A stretch of 64,000 bases of DNA from Mortierella sp. BCC40632. Its lineage: Eukaryota; Mortierellomycota; Mortierellomycetes; Mortierellales; Mortierellaceae. Position 1 is the first letter of the stretch. Each line of letters begins with the position of its first letter. Below are positions 49,431 through 59,178 of the stretch, one piece after another. A model generated the notes under the pieces. The model saw only the letters and a program-made list of their open reading frames with translations, was not told the origin of the DNA and made no database searches. The translations under genes were made by a program, and so were the position numbers. The stretch lies in the NCBI GenBank assembly GCA_011634665.1, contig WAEK01000033.1:46667-110666 (forward strand). The letters run 5' to 3'.

Positions 49431-50150
49431 TTAGGTAGCAAGTTTATACATCATTGATTCATAGAAATGAGGTGTAACAAGAGATATAAATTTATCCATG
49501 AAATCCGATTTTATATAAATTCTATAGCTATTTTTACTTTTATGAATAGAGCAATTTAAATCAAAATTATCTTTTAAAGCTTTAATCAATAATTCTATTT
49601 CTTTAAAAGAATAAGATTCCGTAGACAATGTAAACCCTGAACTTTGTGAAAAACCATCATCCATTGCCCAATATGCTAAACTTACAGGTGTTAAAAGTTC
49701 CCCTATATTTAAAGGAATGGTTTTAACACCATCAATATAAAACAATTCCCGATAATAATTAAAACAAGGTAAGGCGTAAGAACTTAATTGAATTCTAGTA
49801 TATACTTTACCTGTACGTTTATCAGGTTTAAACTCACTGTATTTAGGTGCTGAACTACAATAATCTTTAAATAAAGAATATAAATGTAAGATATATGCTT
49901 CATGAATTATACCTTGTTCAAACATTAAATTAGCATTTATCCCCTTAGCATGTTTACGAATATAAAGATCGCCTAAACAATTACCTATGATAACTTCATG
50001 TAAATGCTGAGGTATAGAAAATGAATCTCTTTCAATTTTAGTTAATCTTCGTGTGCTATAACTTCTATCTAATAAAAAAAATTTTGAAGAGGTTTTAGGT
50101 TCATCAATAGGAAGAGAATTTTTAGAAGTTTTTTGAATATTTAATTAAAA
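49431..50150 (-). CDS. LAGLIDADG homing endonuclease joined to cox2 3' end
   Basis: Readable from about 50130 (KTSKNSLPIDEPKTSSKFFL, DRSYSTRRLTKIERDSFSIP) through motif 1 VIIGNCLGDLYI, FEQGIIHEAYILHLYSLFKD, motif 2 SLAYWAMDDGFSQSSGFTLS, to ESMMYKLAT and stop 49431. The first ATG in frame (49925) is after motif 1, so real translation must begin upstream, most likely as an extension of Cox2 (one base shift near 50125 separates the frames). Both acidic motifs are intact. Closest relatives in the window are at 1836 and 7001. Confidence 0.85.
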
Positions 50151-50164
50151 TAGAAGACGTACTT

Positions 50165-50956
50165 AAAGTTAATAGTTCCTCTTCTTCAGGGGGGGGAGTT
50201 TAATTGTTCGTTTAACCATGCTAAGTATTTCTCTAAAGAAACAGCTTGGATAACGATTGGCATAAACCCGTGGTTAACACCACACAATTCTGAACATTGT
50301 CCATAGAATAAACCTTCTCGGTTAATAAACGTTGAAGTTTGGTTTAACCGACCTGGGATAGAATAAATTTAAGACCTACCTAAAGCTGGAACAGCAAAAG
50401 AATGGATTACATCACTTCCTGTTAGTATAAATCTAACATGCGTATCAACAGGTAATACTACTCTGTTATCTACTTCAAGTAATCTAAATTGTCCTTCCTC
50501 CAAGTCTGCCTCTGGAACCATAAAACTATCAAAAGCTATTGGTTCTCCAGAATCTGAGATATAATCAGAGTATTCATAGCTCCAGAACCATTGAGAACCT
50601 ACAGCTTTAACAGTAATAGCAGGATCTATTACTTCATCCATCAGATACAATAATCTAAAACTTGGGAATGCTATGGCAACTAGAACTAATGCAGGAGTAA
50701 TTGTCCAAATTAATTCTATAACAGTACCATGTGTAAAATATTTGTATACAATAGGGTTTTTAGCTGTATTAAATTTAATAATAATTGTACCTAACATCCA
50801 AGATACAAGAATAAGAATTATTATTAAATAAAACATAATTTGATCATGAAGATCTACAATTCCATCAAAAGATGGTGATGCTCCATCTTGGAAAGAAAAT
50901 TGCCAGGGCTCCGGCATGTCACAATAAGCAACATTAAAATTGAAAAGGTTTAACAT
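50165..50956 (-). CDS. cox2: Cytochrome c oxidase subunit 2, with in-frame stop from small indels
   Basis: 195 codons from ATG 50956 (two N-terminal helices: [20 protein letters not shown] and [20 protein letters not shown]; then the cupredoxin domain with [10 protein letters not shown]). At about 50371 there is a 4-base duplication (AGGT) plus a 1-base loss, giving ALGRS and a TAA; reading in the same frame resumes with [20 protein letters not shown], the CuA ligands in [14 protein letters not shown], and [12 protein letters not shown]. The displaced copy at 49.3 kb has the normal sequence at this spot. The C-terminus is extended ([16 protein letters not shown]) through a C run towards the LAGLIDADG ORF instead of ending ...NEHLS. 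Complex IV, electron entry site. Confidence 0.9.
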
Positions 50957-51074
50957 AATTAAAAATTAAGAATCTTGTACAAAAAATGAAATTTAATCAT
51001 TTATATATTCATAACGGTTATAGCCACTTTTAATCAATAACCTACAATATAGGGGGCCGACGATTTTTAATTAA

Positions 51075-51147
51075 GCACTTGTAACTTAACTGGAAAAGTG
51101 TGAGTCTTCGAAACTTAATAATAATAGTTCAAATCTATTCAAGTGTT
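51075..51147 (+). tRNA. trnR: tRNA-Arg(UCG)
   Basis: Acceptor GCACTTG/CAAGTGT, D arm ACTT/AAGT, anticodon stem TGAGT/ACTTA around CTTCGAA (anticodon TCG), and T arm ATAG-TTCAAAT-CTAT. Related to tRNA-Arg(UCU) at 62681 and to a 3' fragment at 51969. Confidence 0.8.
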
Positions 51148-51167
51148 CATAATTTAATATTAAAAAC

Positions 51168-51530
51168 CCCCATTCGCGGGGGGCGGGGGTGTTAATCAAA
51201 AATTTTGATTAAACGTTAGCATAATTGGGACGTTATAGTATATTATAACCCTACTATAATTATTCCTTAGAAATTAAGGAAGTTGATAAAATCCATTTAT
51301 CTTTAAATTAAGGAAGTAGATAAAATCCATTCTTTTCTAAATAATTTGTTTTTATCTATATATCTAGATAATGTACGTAAACCGCATTTAAAATGTAAAC
51401 TCACTTCTGAACAATTATCAAAAGATTTATGCAGTTTTTTTATTAGAAAGAGAATCAAAAGAGTAAACAAATACTCTTTTATTTTTTGCTAAACTCATTT
51501 TAGCTTTAGTTTCAGCTGAATGTTTTGACC
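51168..51530 (-). pseudogene. GIY-YIG C-terminal fragment with tail
   Basis: Minus strand 51530-51257: NUMOD-like SAETKAKMSLAKNKRVFVYS, then SFDNCSEVSLHFKCGLRTLS, RYIDKNKLFRKEWILSTSLI. A 30-bp piece around the last codons (AAGGAAGT-GATAAAATCCAT) is tandemly duplicated. After the stop: TATAGTAGGGTTATAATATACTATA stem (split here for length: TATAGTAGGG / ATACTATA), hairpin GTTTAATCAAAA/TTTTGATTAA, then ACACCCCCGCC. Confidence 0.7.
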
Positions 51531-51742
51531 ATTGCCAATAAAGAATGGTTAACCTGAATAGTCAGTAAAGGCGCAATTAATTTAATAATAATAGAGATCA
51601 ACTTATTCGTAACTAAACAAGAAGAATCCATAAAGGAAATCTATTAATAAAAAATCAAAGAAATGAAAAAAGAGAAGCTAACGGTATTGTGGGCGACACA
51701 AAGTTACTCGTATCTAGGTGGGTAGAGAGGTAGGATAAAAAA

Positions 51743-51816
51743 TTAACCAAGGAAGACTCGAACTTCCGTCTTTAAAATATCTAAGAGATCCGCTGTTTTA
51801 CTTAAACTATTGATTT
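51743..51816 (-). tRNA. tRNA-like, anticodon unresolved (sister of 31034)
   Basis: Minus strand. D arm ATAGTTTAAGTAAAACAG, T arm GGAAG-TTCGAGT-CTTCC, acceptor AATCAA/TTGGTT. The anticodon arm (GGATCTCTTAGATATTTTAA) does not fold normally. Downstream minus-strand sequence (TTAATTTTTTATCC ... GATACGAGTAACTTTGTGTC ... GTTAGCTTCTCTTTTTT) recurs at 59868-59955. Confidence 0.45.
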
Positions 51817-52501
51817 AGTTTTTACCCTAATTATGAACCACTATTAAATAATTATATCCACTATTTATTAATTTTAACCAGGATTTAATATATAATAATA
51901 TTTTTTTTAATGCCTCTATTTAAAGCTAAGATAGAGTAATAAAAGAATATATTAAAAATCCTTAGAATTTCTTCGAAACTTAATAATAATGGTTCAAATC
52001 CATTCAAGTGTTTTCTACGCTTTTCCCGTTTTTATTTATAAAGAAAACATAAAACAACCATAAATTAGGGGACCAACGATTTTTATAATAGATATTATCT
52101 TTTAGTAAGCTTTACAACTTCAAATGAAGCTTAAGAATAATTCTTAAATTAATAATAATCATTTAAAATATGACTTTGCTTTCTTTTTTTTATCCCCCGA
52201 AAAAAAATTATATAACCAGGAAAATACTTTTATGGTATTATGTTTATTTTAATAAGATAATGATAGTTCAATTCTTTCATTCTATTGAAATTTCTGGTAA
52301 CTTTCGGTATATTAGATGATAAGTATGGTCTCTCTACAACAAAATAATGTTGTTGGTCTCACTGTTTTACTATTTTGTGGCTCTTACCGAATAAAGACCA
52401 CATTTTATAGACTCCTAATTTTATATATAAAAATATGAGAATTCTATAAAGTAAAACGATTATTGGATCAATAGAGATAAAGAAATAATAATAAAAATAA
52501 T
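51817..52501. other. Intergenic, with tRNA-Arg 3' fragment
   Basis: 51969-52012 repeats the 3' half of tRNA-Arg(UCG) (CTTCGAAACTTAATAATAAT, GGTTCAAATCC, AAGTGTT). A 7-bp inverted pair near 52340-52375 is present, and otherwise nothing recognised up to nad1. Confidence 0.5.
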
Positions 52502-52632
52502 ATGATAATTTATTTATTAGAAGCATTAATTGTAATAGGACCTTTATTGGGTTCTATAGCTTACGTTACAATTGCTGAACGTAAAATTATGGGATCGATG
52601 CAGAGACGTATCGGTCCGAATCGCGTAGGGTT
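52502..52632 (+). CDS. nad1: NADH dehydrogenase subunit 1, exon 1
   Basis: MIIYLLEALIVIGPLLGSIA, YVTIAERKIMGSMQRRIGPN, RVG: the universally conserved Nad1 N-terminus. Homology stops at RVG and resumes at 56177 with [15 protein letters not shown], so an intron of about 3.5 kb separates them. The open frame beyond 52632 (LRFLLDFELDLIIS...) is intron sequence; a related segment (TTAGATCTTATCATAT) is repeated near 54435. Confidence 0.9.
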
Positions 52633-52821
52633 AAGATTTTTATTGGACTTCGAATTAGATCTTATCATATCTACATTAGCATGTAATAATAATAAACACC
52701 CCCTTGGGCCCCTTCTCTTACTTAGTCATTAAATATAAGAATAAATCTTATATTATATATTTAATAATAATATTATTAAAGGGAATCTTTTATTGTAAGT
52801 TCAATTCTAACCTATCAAGGT

Positions 52822-53030
52822 TGATTAACCAATGACGAGTTTGTCGGGTAAAGATTATAAAATTATAATCATTATAATCAAGTTAAGTGTGCAAAATTAC
52901 CATGAAAAAAATTATAAAAAATTTTTGTAAATCAGTTTTCTAATAAGAATTTCTACTGGGGAAGTTTTCTAGGAAAAAGAATTATTTCCTTAGTAGAAAG
53001 CTGTAATTATGGGATTTATATTAATTATAA
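52822..53030 (+). repeat. Copy of the cox3 leader
   Basis: Repeats 39880-40095 with few differences (shared TTTCTACTGGGGAAGTTTTC, TTAGTAGAAAGCTGTAATTA). It leads into the GIY-YIG gene at 53009. Confidence 0.85.
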
Positions 53031-53930
53031 AAATGTTCAACTTAAATAAAAAATTTACTTCTAGCAAGTTATTAAATTCATTAAAAAAAAATAGAATTAA
53101 TAGCGGATCTTCAATGAATAATAATAATAGTAATGATAAAAATTTGATTAAGAATTTACAATTATTTTTTCTAACTATAGAGTTATTCTCAGGATTGTTA
53201 CATTTAGAAAGCATAAAAACAATTATTAGAGAAGAAATAAAAAATAAATCTGGTATTTATGGATTTTTTTGTAAAACAACGCGTAAATTATATATTGGTT
53301 CTTCAGTGGATTTATATTCTCGTTTCAATGACCATATTGTTGGTTCTAAATCAAATATTTTACTCCAAAGAGCTATAAATAAATACAAATTACAAGATTT
53401 CATTTTTATAGTATTTCAATATTGTGAAGAGGAGAAACTGATTTCTCGAGAACAGTTTTATTTTGATGAGCTTAAACCTGAATATAATATTCAAAAAATT
53501 GCCGGTTCTTCTCTAGGTTTTAAACATTCTGAGGAGACTAAAGCTTTACTTAGTAAGTTAAATAAGGGAGAAAATCACCCTATGTTTGGTAAATCTCATT
53601 CAGCGGAATCATTGGCGAAAAGGATGGGTGAAAATCATCCTATGTTTGGAAAAAATCATAGTGCTGAAAAAAAAAAAAAAAATAAGTGAAGCTAAGCTAG
53701 GTAGATTTCCTTCTGAAGAAACTAAAAGCTAAAAAAAAAATTAGTGCGGCTAGAGGAGCTGCTATTTATATTTTTTTTCTTTTAGATAAAAAAACCATTT
53801 TAGTTAATAGTTTTCCTTCAGCTTCTAAGGCCGCTATAGGATTAAACGTTTCTAGAGAAACAGTGTTAAATTATGCTAAAAGTGGTAAAAAATATTAAAA
53901 AAACAATATATCATATCTTTCTCTAAAGAG
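53009..53930 (+). pseudogene. GIY-YIG endonuclease behind cox3 leader, frameshifted late
   Basis: 226 codons: Asn/Ser-rich N-terminus, then NKSGIYGFFCKTTRKLYIGS, LISREQFYFDELKPEYNIQK, AGSSLGFKHSEE, NUMOD3 units (GENHPMFGKSHSAES, GENHPMFGKNHSAE). A run of about 15 A at 53670-53684 shifts the frame; the tail continues (ISEAKLGRFPSEETK ... ARGAAIYIFFLLDKKTILVN, ETVLNYAKSGKKY). The start may be ATG 53009 inside the leader copy or 53033, which is where the cox3 ATG would be. Catalytic residues are intact. Closest to the 34830 gene. Confidence 0.85.
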
Positions 53931-54127
53931 TTTCAGTAATAAATACGAACTCTTCAAGAATATATATAAATTGATCCCGGTAGTTCCATACCCCCCGCAG
54001 GCACTAGCTCGGAGGAATAGTTAAACTTAGCCTAAAAGTTATTTTCTCATTTAGTTTTAATTTCTGCCAAATAACAAATTATTCAGAATTTGTTCCAGCT
54101 TTTTTTACTAGCCTGAAAGGTGCTGGT

Positions 54128-54222
54128 ATTAAAAACTGCAAACTACGCTAGAGTGGGCGATAACGTCTTCTCCAGCATTCCATGCATTTGAAGGTCAATT
54201 ACCTGTACAATCAGTTAGTTAA
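54128..54222 (+). pseudogene. cox1: Displaced cox1 3' end
   Basis: Translates as LEWAITSSPAFHAFEGQLPV, QSVS and stop TAA, the C-terminus of cytochrome oxidase subunit 1 (pattern LEW...SSP..HAF...P.Q). The stop overlaps the junction GTTAACACCCCCC. The main cox1 is not in this window. Confidence 0.75.
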
Positions 54223-54659
54223 CACCCCCCAGGCTCCCTTTTTCAAACCTTTTATTTTCCAAGGCTTAAATTATTTTTTATAGTTATAATCTATAGTAAG
54301 GTTATCTTTCATTGTAAGATTCAATTAATCCTAGAGTTCAGTATACAGGAGGATTAATTAAAAACAAAAGATTAAAGTAAATATTTCAAAATAATCGTGT
54401 AGGTCAACATAATCCTATTGACTTTTTTTCAAATTAGATCTTATCATATTTCTGCTATAACATATAATAATAATAATAAACACCCAACTCCTATTGAATT
54501 CTTAATATAAAGATAGAGCAGCTCCAGTAAAAATTTTTGATAGTAACAAAATTATTGCTACTTGCTTTTAATCTTTTTTTTATGTAGTTACAGTAAATAG
54601 TAAAATTTCAAGTTGACATGTTAATAAATATTATTGTACTATAATATATTCATAATGGG

Positions 54660-55640
54660 CATAATAATAAGGAGGGTGTTTAGATTACTCTAAACAAGAA
54701 AATTATCGTCTGACCAGAGTCTAATAGTATATAACCCGGCTGCGCACTATTATTTTTAGAAATTAAAGATGTTGATAAGATCCATTGTTTTTGTATAACT
54801 TATTTTTATCTACATAATTAGATAATGTACGTTACTACAATTAAAGTATAAAAGACGCTTCTGTATAATTATCAAAAATTTTATACAATCTAGTTTCATT
54901 TGAAAGAGAATCAAAACTATACACAAAATTTTTTTTTTATTCAAAGCTCCCTCCGGGCGCTCCGCCCGGGGTGCCCCCCCTTGGGGAGCTTTTAGTAATT
55001 AATGCTTTTGTTTCAGCACTATGAGTATGACCTAACATTCCTCATGGATTATTCTCACCTAATTTAGCTTCACTCATTTTTGCTTTTTTGTTTCAGCAGT
55101 ATGAGTACGACCGTAAAAAGGATGATTTTTCATTGTTCGACCGTACATAGGATTTTTTTCATCTGTTTGACCAAACATAGGATGATTTTTTTCTAGACAT
55201 TTTAGCAAGAGTTTTTCTGAATGTTTAAATCCAAGCAAGGAACCGGCTGCGCGCGCTTTTAAGTGTATTATATGTATTTGGTTTAACCTCTGAAAAAAAA
55301 AAATGAAATCAAGATAATTCTGCTCACGTTCAATAATCAATTTACGTGCATCTTCTAAAGATAAATTCGAGATATCAATATATTCAATAATAGTAAGAGA
55401 AAATACTGCAAATCCATGATCTTGTAAAAAGCACTACAGATATAAGAATTTCCTCTTACATTTTGAAGGTAAGCTTTTTAGAAAAAAATATAGCCCTAAT
55501 CATCTAGATAAATCCACTGCTGAACCAATATATGTTTTACCTGATTCATAAGTCCACATATATATTCCGCTTTTCCCTTTATTATCAGTTAAAATAGTTG
55601 ATTTATCAGTATATGCATTACTATAAATTTTTTATTGGCC
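54660..55640 (-). pseudogene. GIY-YIG pseudogene with GC insertions and tail
   Basis: Minus strand from about 55640: NKGKAEYICGL..., LNLSLEDARKLIIEREQNYL, AGSLLGFKHSEK, GRTMKNHPFYGRTHTAETK, then MSEAKLGENNP, ALITKA, GC palindrome (54945-54990), and a tail ending NKNNGSYQHL. Many frameshifts. CCGGCTGCGC-type insertions at 55242 and 54735. Tail: stem AATAGTGCGCAGCC...TATACTATT, hairpin GTTTAGA-GTAA-TCTAAAC, then ACCCTCC. Confidence 0.75.
54945..54990. repeat. GC-rich palindromic insertion, AGCT-flanked, copy 6
   Basis: Same element as at 823, after AAAGCT and ending AGCTTTT, in a GIY-YIG pseudogene. Confidence 0.85.
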
Positions 55641-56176
55641 CGAGATTTTACTTATTTATTTTTTTTCCTTTTTTGATAAAGGAGTTTTATCAGATTAAAT
55701 TAATTAATAATTATATTAATTTATATTTATTGCTTATTATTATTATTTTTGTTTTTTTATGTGATAAGTTCAAGTCCAATAAAGAAAATTATTTTTCTTC
55801 GGCCTAAAGTTAAAGTAAACCTTTAGCTATAAACCATCAAATTGCGGGAACGCCCTAAAGCAATTTCAACTAAACAAGAATGGTAACATGTCTTGTGGCA
55901 CAGGTAATGACTCGTGGTATAGTAAAATCGAAATTGATGTACGAGAGGAAATGGGTAATCCGCAGCCAAGCACCATTTTTAAAATGGTGTGCAGTTCATC
56001 GACTATACGGTGGTTGGCGCAAGCTTAAGATATAGTCAGACCCTACTTGAAAAAGAGTACAGGATAATAAATTTATTATCCGTTAAATGGATAGTTTAAC
56101 TATTTAGGGAGAAGGGGAGAAGGATCCTTAGTATATTTATAATGTTTAATAATAAATAACTAGAAGGATAGATTTG

Positions 56177-57045
56177 TACTATGGGTTATTACAAGCATTC
56201 GCAGATGCTTTTAAAATTACTAGTTAAAGAATTAGTATTACCTTCAAATACAGATAAAAAAATTTTTTGTATTAGCGCCTATGATTTTTTTTTAGTTTGT
56301 GGTTTTTAGTTTGGACTCTAATACCGTATGGAAAAGGTTTAGTAATTGCTGATTTTTCTTTTAGGTATTGTAACAATTTTAGCTATATCTTCAGTAGCAG
56401 CTTATGGAATTATATTAGCGGGTTGGGCCTCAAACAATAAATATTCATTTATAGGTTCTTTTAAGAGCTACAGCACAATTAATAAGTTATGAAGAAGTTT
56501 TTGGGTTAATAATTTTATTAGTGATATTTTTTGTAGGTTCATTTAATTTAACTACAATTATAGAATCTCAAAAAGCTATTTGGTATATTGTACCATTATT
56601 CCCTATAGCATTAATGTTCTTAATAGCTATATTAGCTGAAAGTAATAGAGCACCTTTTGATTTACCAGAATCAGAATCAGAATTAACAGCTGGGTTCATG
56701 ACTGAATACAGTGCGTTTCCATTCGTGTTCTTCTTCTTAGCTGAATATGGTAGTATTGTGTTCTTAAGTACTTTATCTTCTATACTATTCTTAGGAGGTT
56801 ATTTAGTACCTGGTGTTGAATCAAATGGTTTAATGACTGGTCTATCTCTTGGATTGAAAACTTCATTCATGTTATTCCTTATAATTTGGATACGTGCGTC
56901 ATTTCCGAGATTACGATACGATCAGTTAATGTCAGCTATTTGGTGTAATATGCTTCCTATAGTTATTGCGTTCTCAATTTTAATTCCGTGTATTATCAAG
57001 GCTTTTGATATTTACACCCCCCCCCCAAGCCCACGAAAAGTATAA
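56177..57045 (+). CDS. nad1: NADH dehydrogenase subunit 1, exon 2, frameshifted in its first third
   Basis: [78 protein letters not shown] and [19 protein letters not shown] are spread over frames by 1-base indels between 56200 and 56500; from 56521 to 57045 it is clean ([60 protein letters not shown]). Complex I membrane subunit near the quinone site; the [10 protein letters not shown] loop is intact. The native end is altered: ...AFDIYT then P-rich codons in a run of ten C. Confidence 0.88.
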
Positions 57046-57061
57046 TTATTTTTTTATAAAT

Positions 57062-57137
57062 AGAACAATAACTTAACAGAAAGCAAGCTTTCTGTCAGGT
57101 ATGGAGTATAATGGAAGTTCGATTCTTCCTTGTTCTT
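57062..57137 (+). tRNA. tRNA-like, anticodon unresolved
   Basis: Acceptor AGAACAA/TTGTTCT is perfect and the T arm is GGAAG-TTCGATT-CTTCC, with a D-arm-like AACTTAACAGAAAGC. The middle (AGAAAGCAAGCTTTCT) is itself a hairpin and no normal anticodon arm forms. Related remnant at 32167-32248 (minus). Confidence 0.4.
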
Positions 57138-57564
57138 ACTAATTTCAATTTCTACCTTTATATTAAGGTAATATTATTTAATATAGTATACAGATCTGTA
57201 TATTATTAAATTTTTTTTTTTTTTTAATTAAGTTGAATATTTCGTATTTTTTTTTTATTTAAACCAATAAAAAATACTTAATTATTTTTCATAATAGATT
57301 AAAAAGTACTTACAAGTTAAATATTAAACTCATTTAATAATAATTATATGAGGTGGCAATAAATTGCCTTAAATTAATAACTTATTTTGCTTATTATATA
57401 AAATAAATTTTTACCGGGTGTAAAAAATACTATATAATTTGACATATACCTTCGTTAGAGGGTATACCTTATTATCTATGACCAGTAACCTGTTTCATAG
57501 TATGATTTTGGTAATATAAAATTTTTATAATATACAAAAATGATAAACTTATTTAATAATTTTA
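57138..57564. other. AT-rich intergenic stretch
   Basis: Long T and A runs; a stem GACATATACC...GGTATACC near 57440-57465. No gene seen. Confidence 0.4.
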
Positions 57565-58850
57565 ATTTTTCTTCCAAATGGTTCTCTGGGACCTGGTGCA
57601 GTAAATAAAATGGCTTATAGCCCTTTTGTTACTCCTTCTTTTACTTTAAAACAAGCTTTATGTTTTTCTACAGAAAATATAAAAGATCAAAAATCTTTAA
57701 TTAACTACAATTCTATTTTAAAAGGCCAAACTCCGGAATTTAAACAATGGTTTGTTGGATTCTTAGATGCTGAGGGATGTTTTTATATAAATTATAGACA
57801 AGATAATACTTTTCGTTTAATGATAAAAATTGTTTTACATATAGACGAATTACCTTTATTGAAAATTCTACATAAAAAAATTAGGTTGTGGTGTTATCTC
57901 AAAAGTAAAAAAGTATATCTCAATATACTATTAATAAACAAAGTGATTTAATAAATATTATTGTACCAATATTGGAAGAATTTCCTCTCAATACTACAAA
58001 ATATTTAAATTATCTTGATTTTAAAAAAACTTTAGATATTATGCAGAGAAAAGAGCATTTAACCGATAATGGAAAATTACAAATTTTAAATTTAAAAAAT
58101 AAGATGAATAGATCCAGAACAAACTATGAAATGCCGTCTAAGCATTCTATTAGAATAACACCTTCATGGCTTTTAGGTTTTATTGAAGGTGATGGATCAT
58201 TCACAACTACTAAATCAATGCCCTTTTTAAGTATAGCTCAATCAATAAAAGATTATGCTGTTCTTAAAAAAATATCAGAATATTTTAGTTCTGGTACATT
58301 ACAAGAACAAAAAATAACAAATCGATATAAGGATGAGCAATCAATGGTAAGATTAATTTGTCAAGATATTATCTTTTTACATAATACACTTTTACCATTA
58401 TTAGACTCATTAGAATTTTTATTCTAAAAACAACTTGACTATAAAGATTGGGCAATTATAGTTAAGTTATATTATTCTGGTATTCATTTATACCCTCAAG
58501 GTGAAAAATTAATAAATGATTTGAAAATGAATATGAATAATTATCGATTATCTACTTATAAGAATCTAAATGATAAACCAATAATTACTCAAGAAATGAT
58601 TAATGAAGTTTTATCTCTGGAACCTTTATATCATTTAGTAGATTCAAAACGAGTACATATAAAATCTAATAAACCTTTACGTTCAGGTAGAATGCTAAAA
58701 AATTCTAGCTAAAAAATATTGATAATAGTTCTATGGAATTTAATAGTATTAAAGAAGCAAGCAAGTTCTTTAAGTGTCATACCGATACAATAAGTCGACG
58801 TATTAACACTGATAGATTGTATCTAAATAAATGGAAGTTCACCACTATTT
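57565..58850 (+). pseudogene. LAGLIDADG endonuclease (two-motif type) with frameshifts
   Basis: Frame 57610-57951 holds FKQWFVGFLDAEGCFYINYR (motif 1); 57972-58427 holds SIRITPSWLLGFIEGDGSFT (motif 2) and AQSIKDYAVLKKISEYF; 58521-58712 holds NDKPIITQEMINEVLSLEPL and DSKRVHIKSNKPLRSG; a NUMOD-type tail (FNSIKEASKFFKCHTDTISR ... LYLNKWKFTT) ends near 58850. At least three single-base breaks. Both motifs keep Glu/Asp residues. It stands downstream of the nad1 end, and a second copy of its C-terminal part follows nad1 copy 3. Confidence 0.8.
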
Positions 58851-59178
58851 AGTTATATTAATCATAATGTACGCCAAATTATACTGTTATAATCGTTCTT
58901 ACAAAGTAAGAAATCCTACCCTCTAAATCCGATCCTACCTCCGAGGTTAGGTAGTTCGGGAAAGAGTCTTTAGTTGCCCACGTAGCGCTGGGCTTAGTTT
59001 ATAATATTTGTCATATGCAACCTTGCATTAAGTTTTATTATATGCAACCTTGCAATTAAGATTAATCATTGGGTTATTCTTAAAATATCTAATATATCTA
59101 TAAGCCCATTTGTGTTATAGATAGGGTTAGAGTTTATATTTAAATTCCTTGAAAAAGCTTAAAAATAAACACCCCACC
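58851..59178. other. Intergenic
   Basis: Two near-identical TATGCAACCTTGCA segments at 59013-59050, and AAACACCCCACC at 59166 just before the nad1 copy. No gene seen. Confidence 0.45.

Larger units (their letters stand above)
52633..56176 (+). other. Large nad1 group I intron with nested insertions
   Basis: 3' core of a group IB-type intron at 55835-56045: ATTGCGGGAACGCCCTAAAG, CACAGGTAATGACTCG, GGGTAATCCGCAGCCAAGC, GTTCATCGACTATACGG and AAGATATAGTCAGACC; the last base is G 56176. Inside are a copied cox3 leader, two GIY-YIG genes in opposite directions and a displaced cox1 end. The exact 5' splice site is uncertain. Confidence 0.75.
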
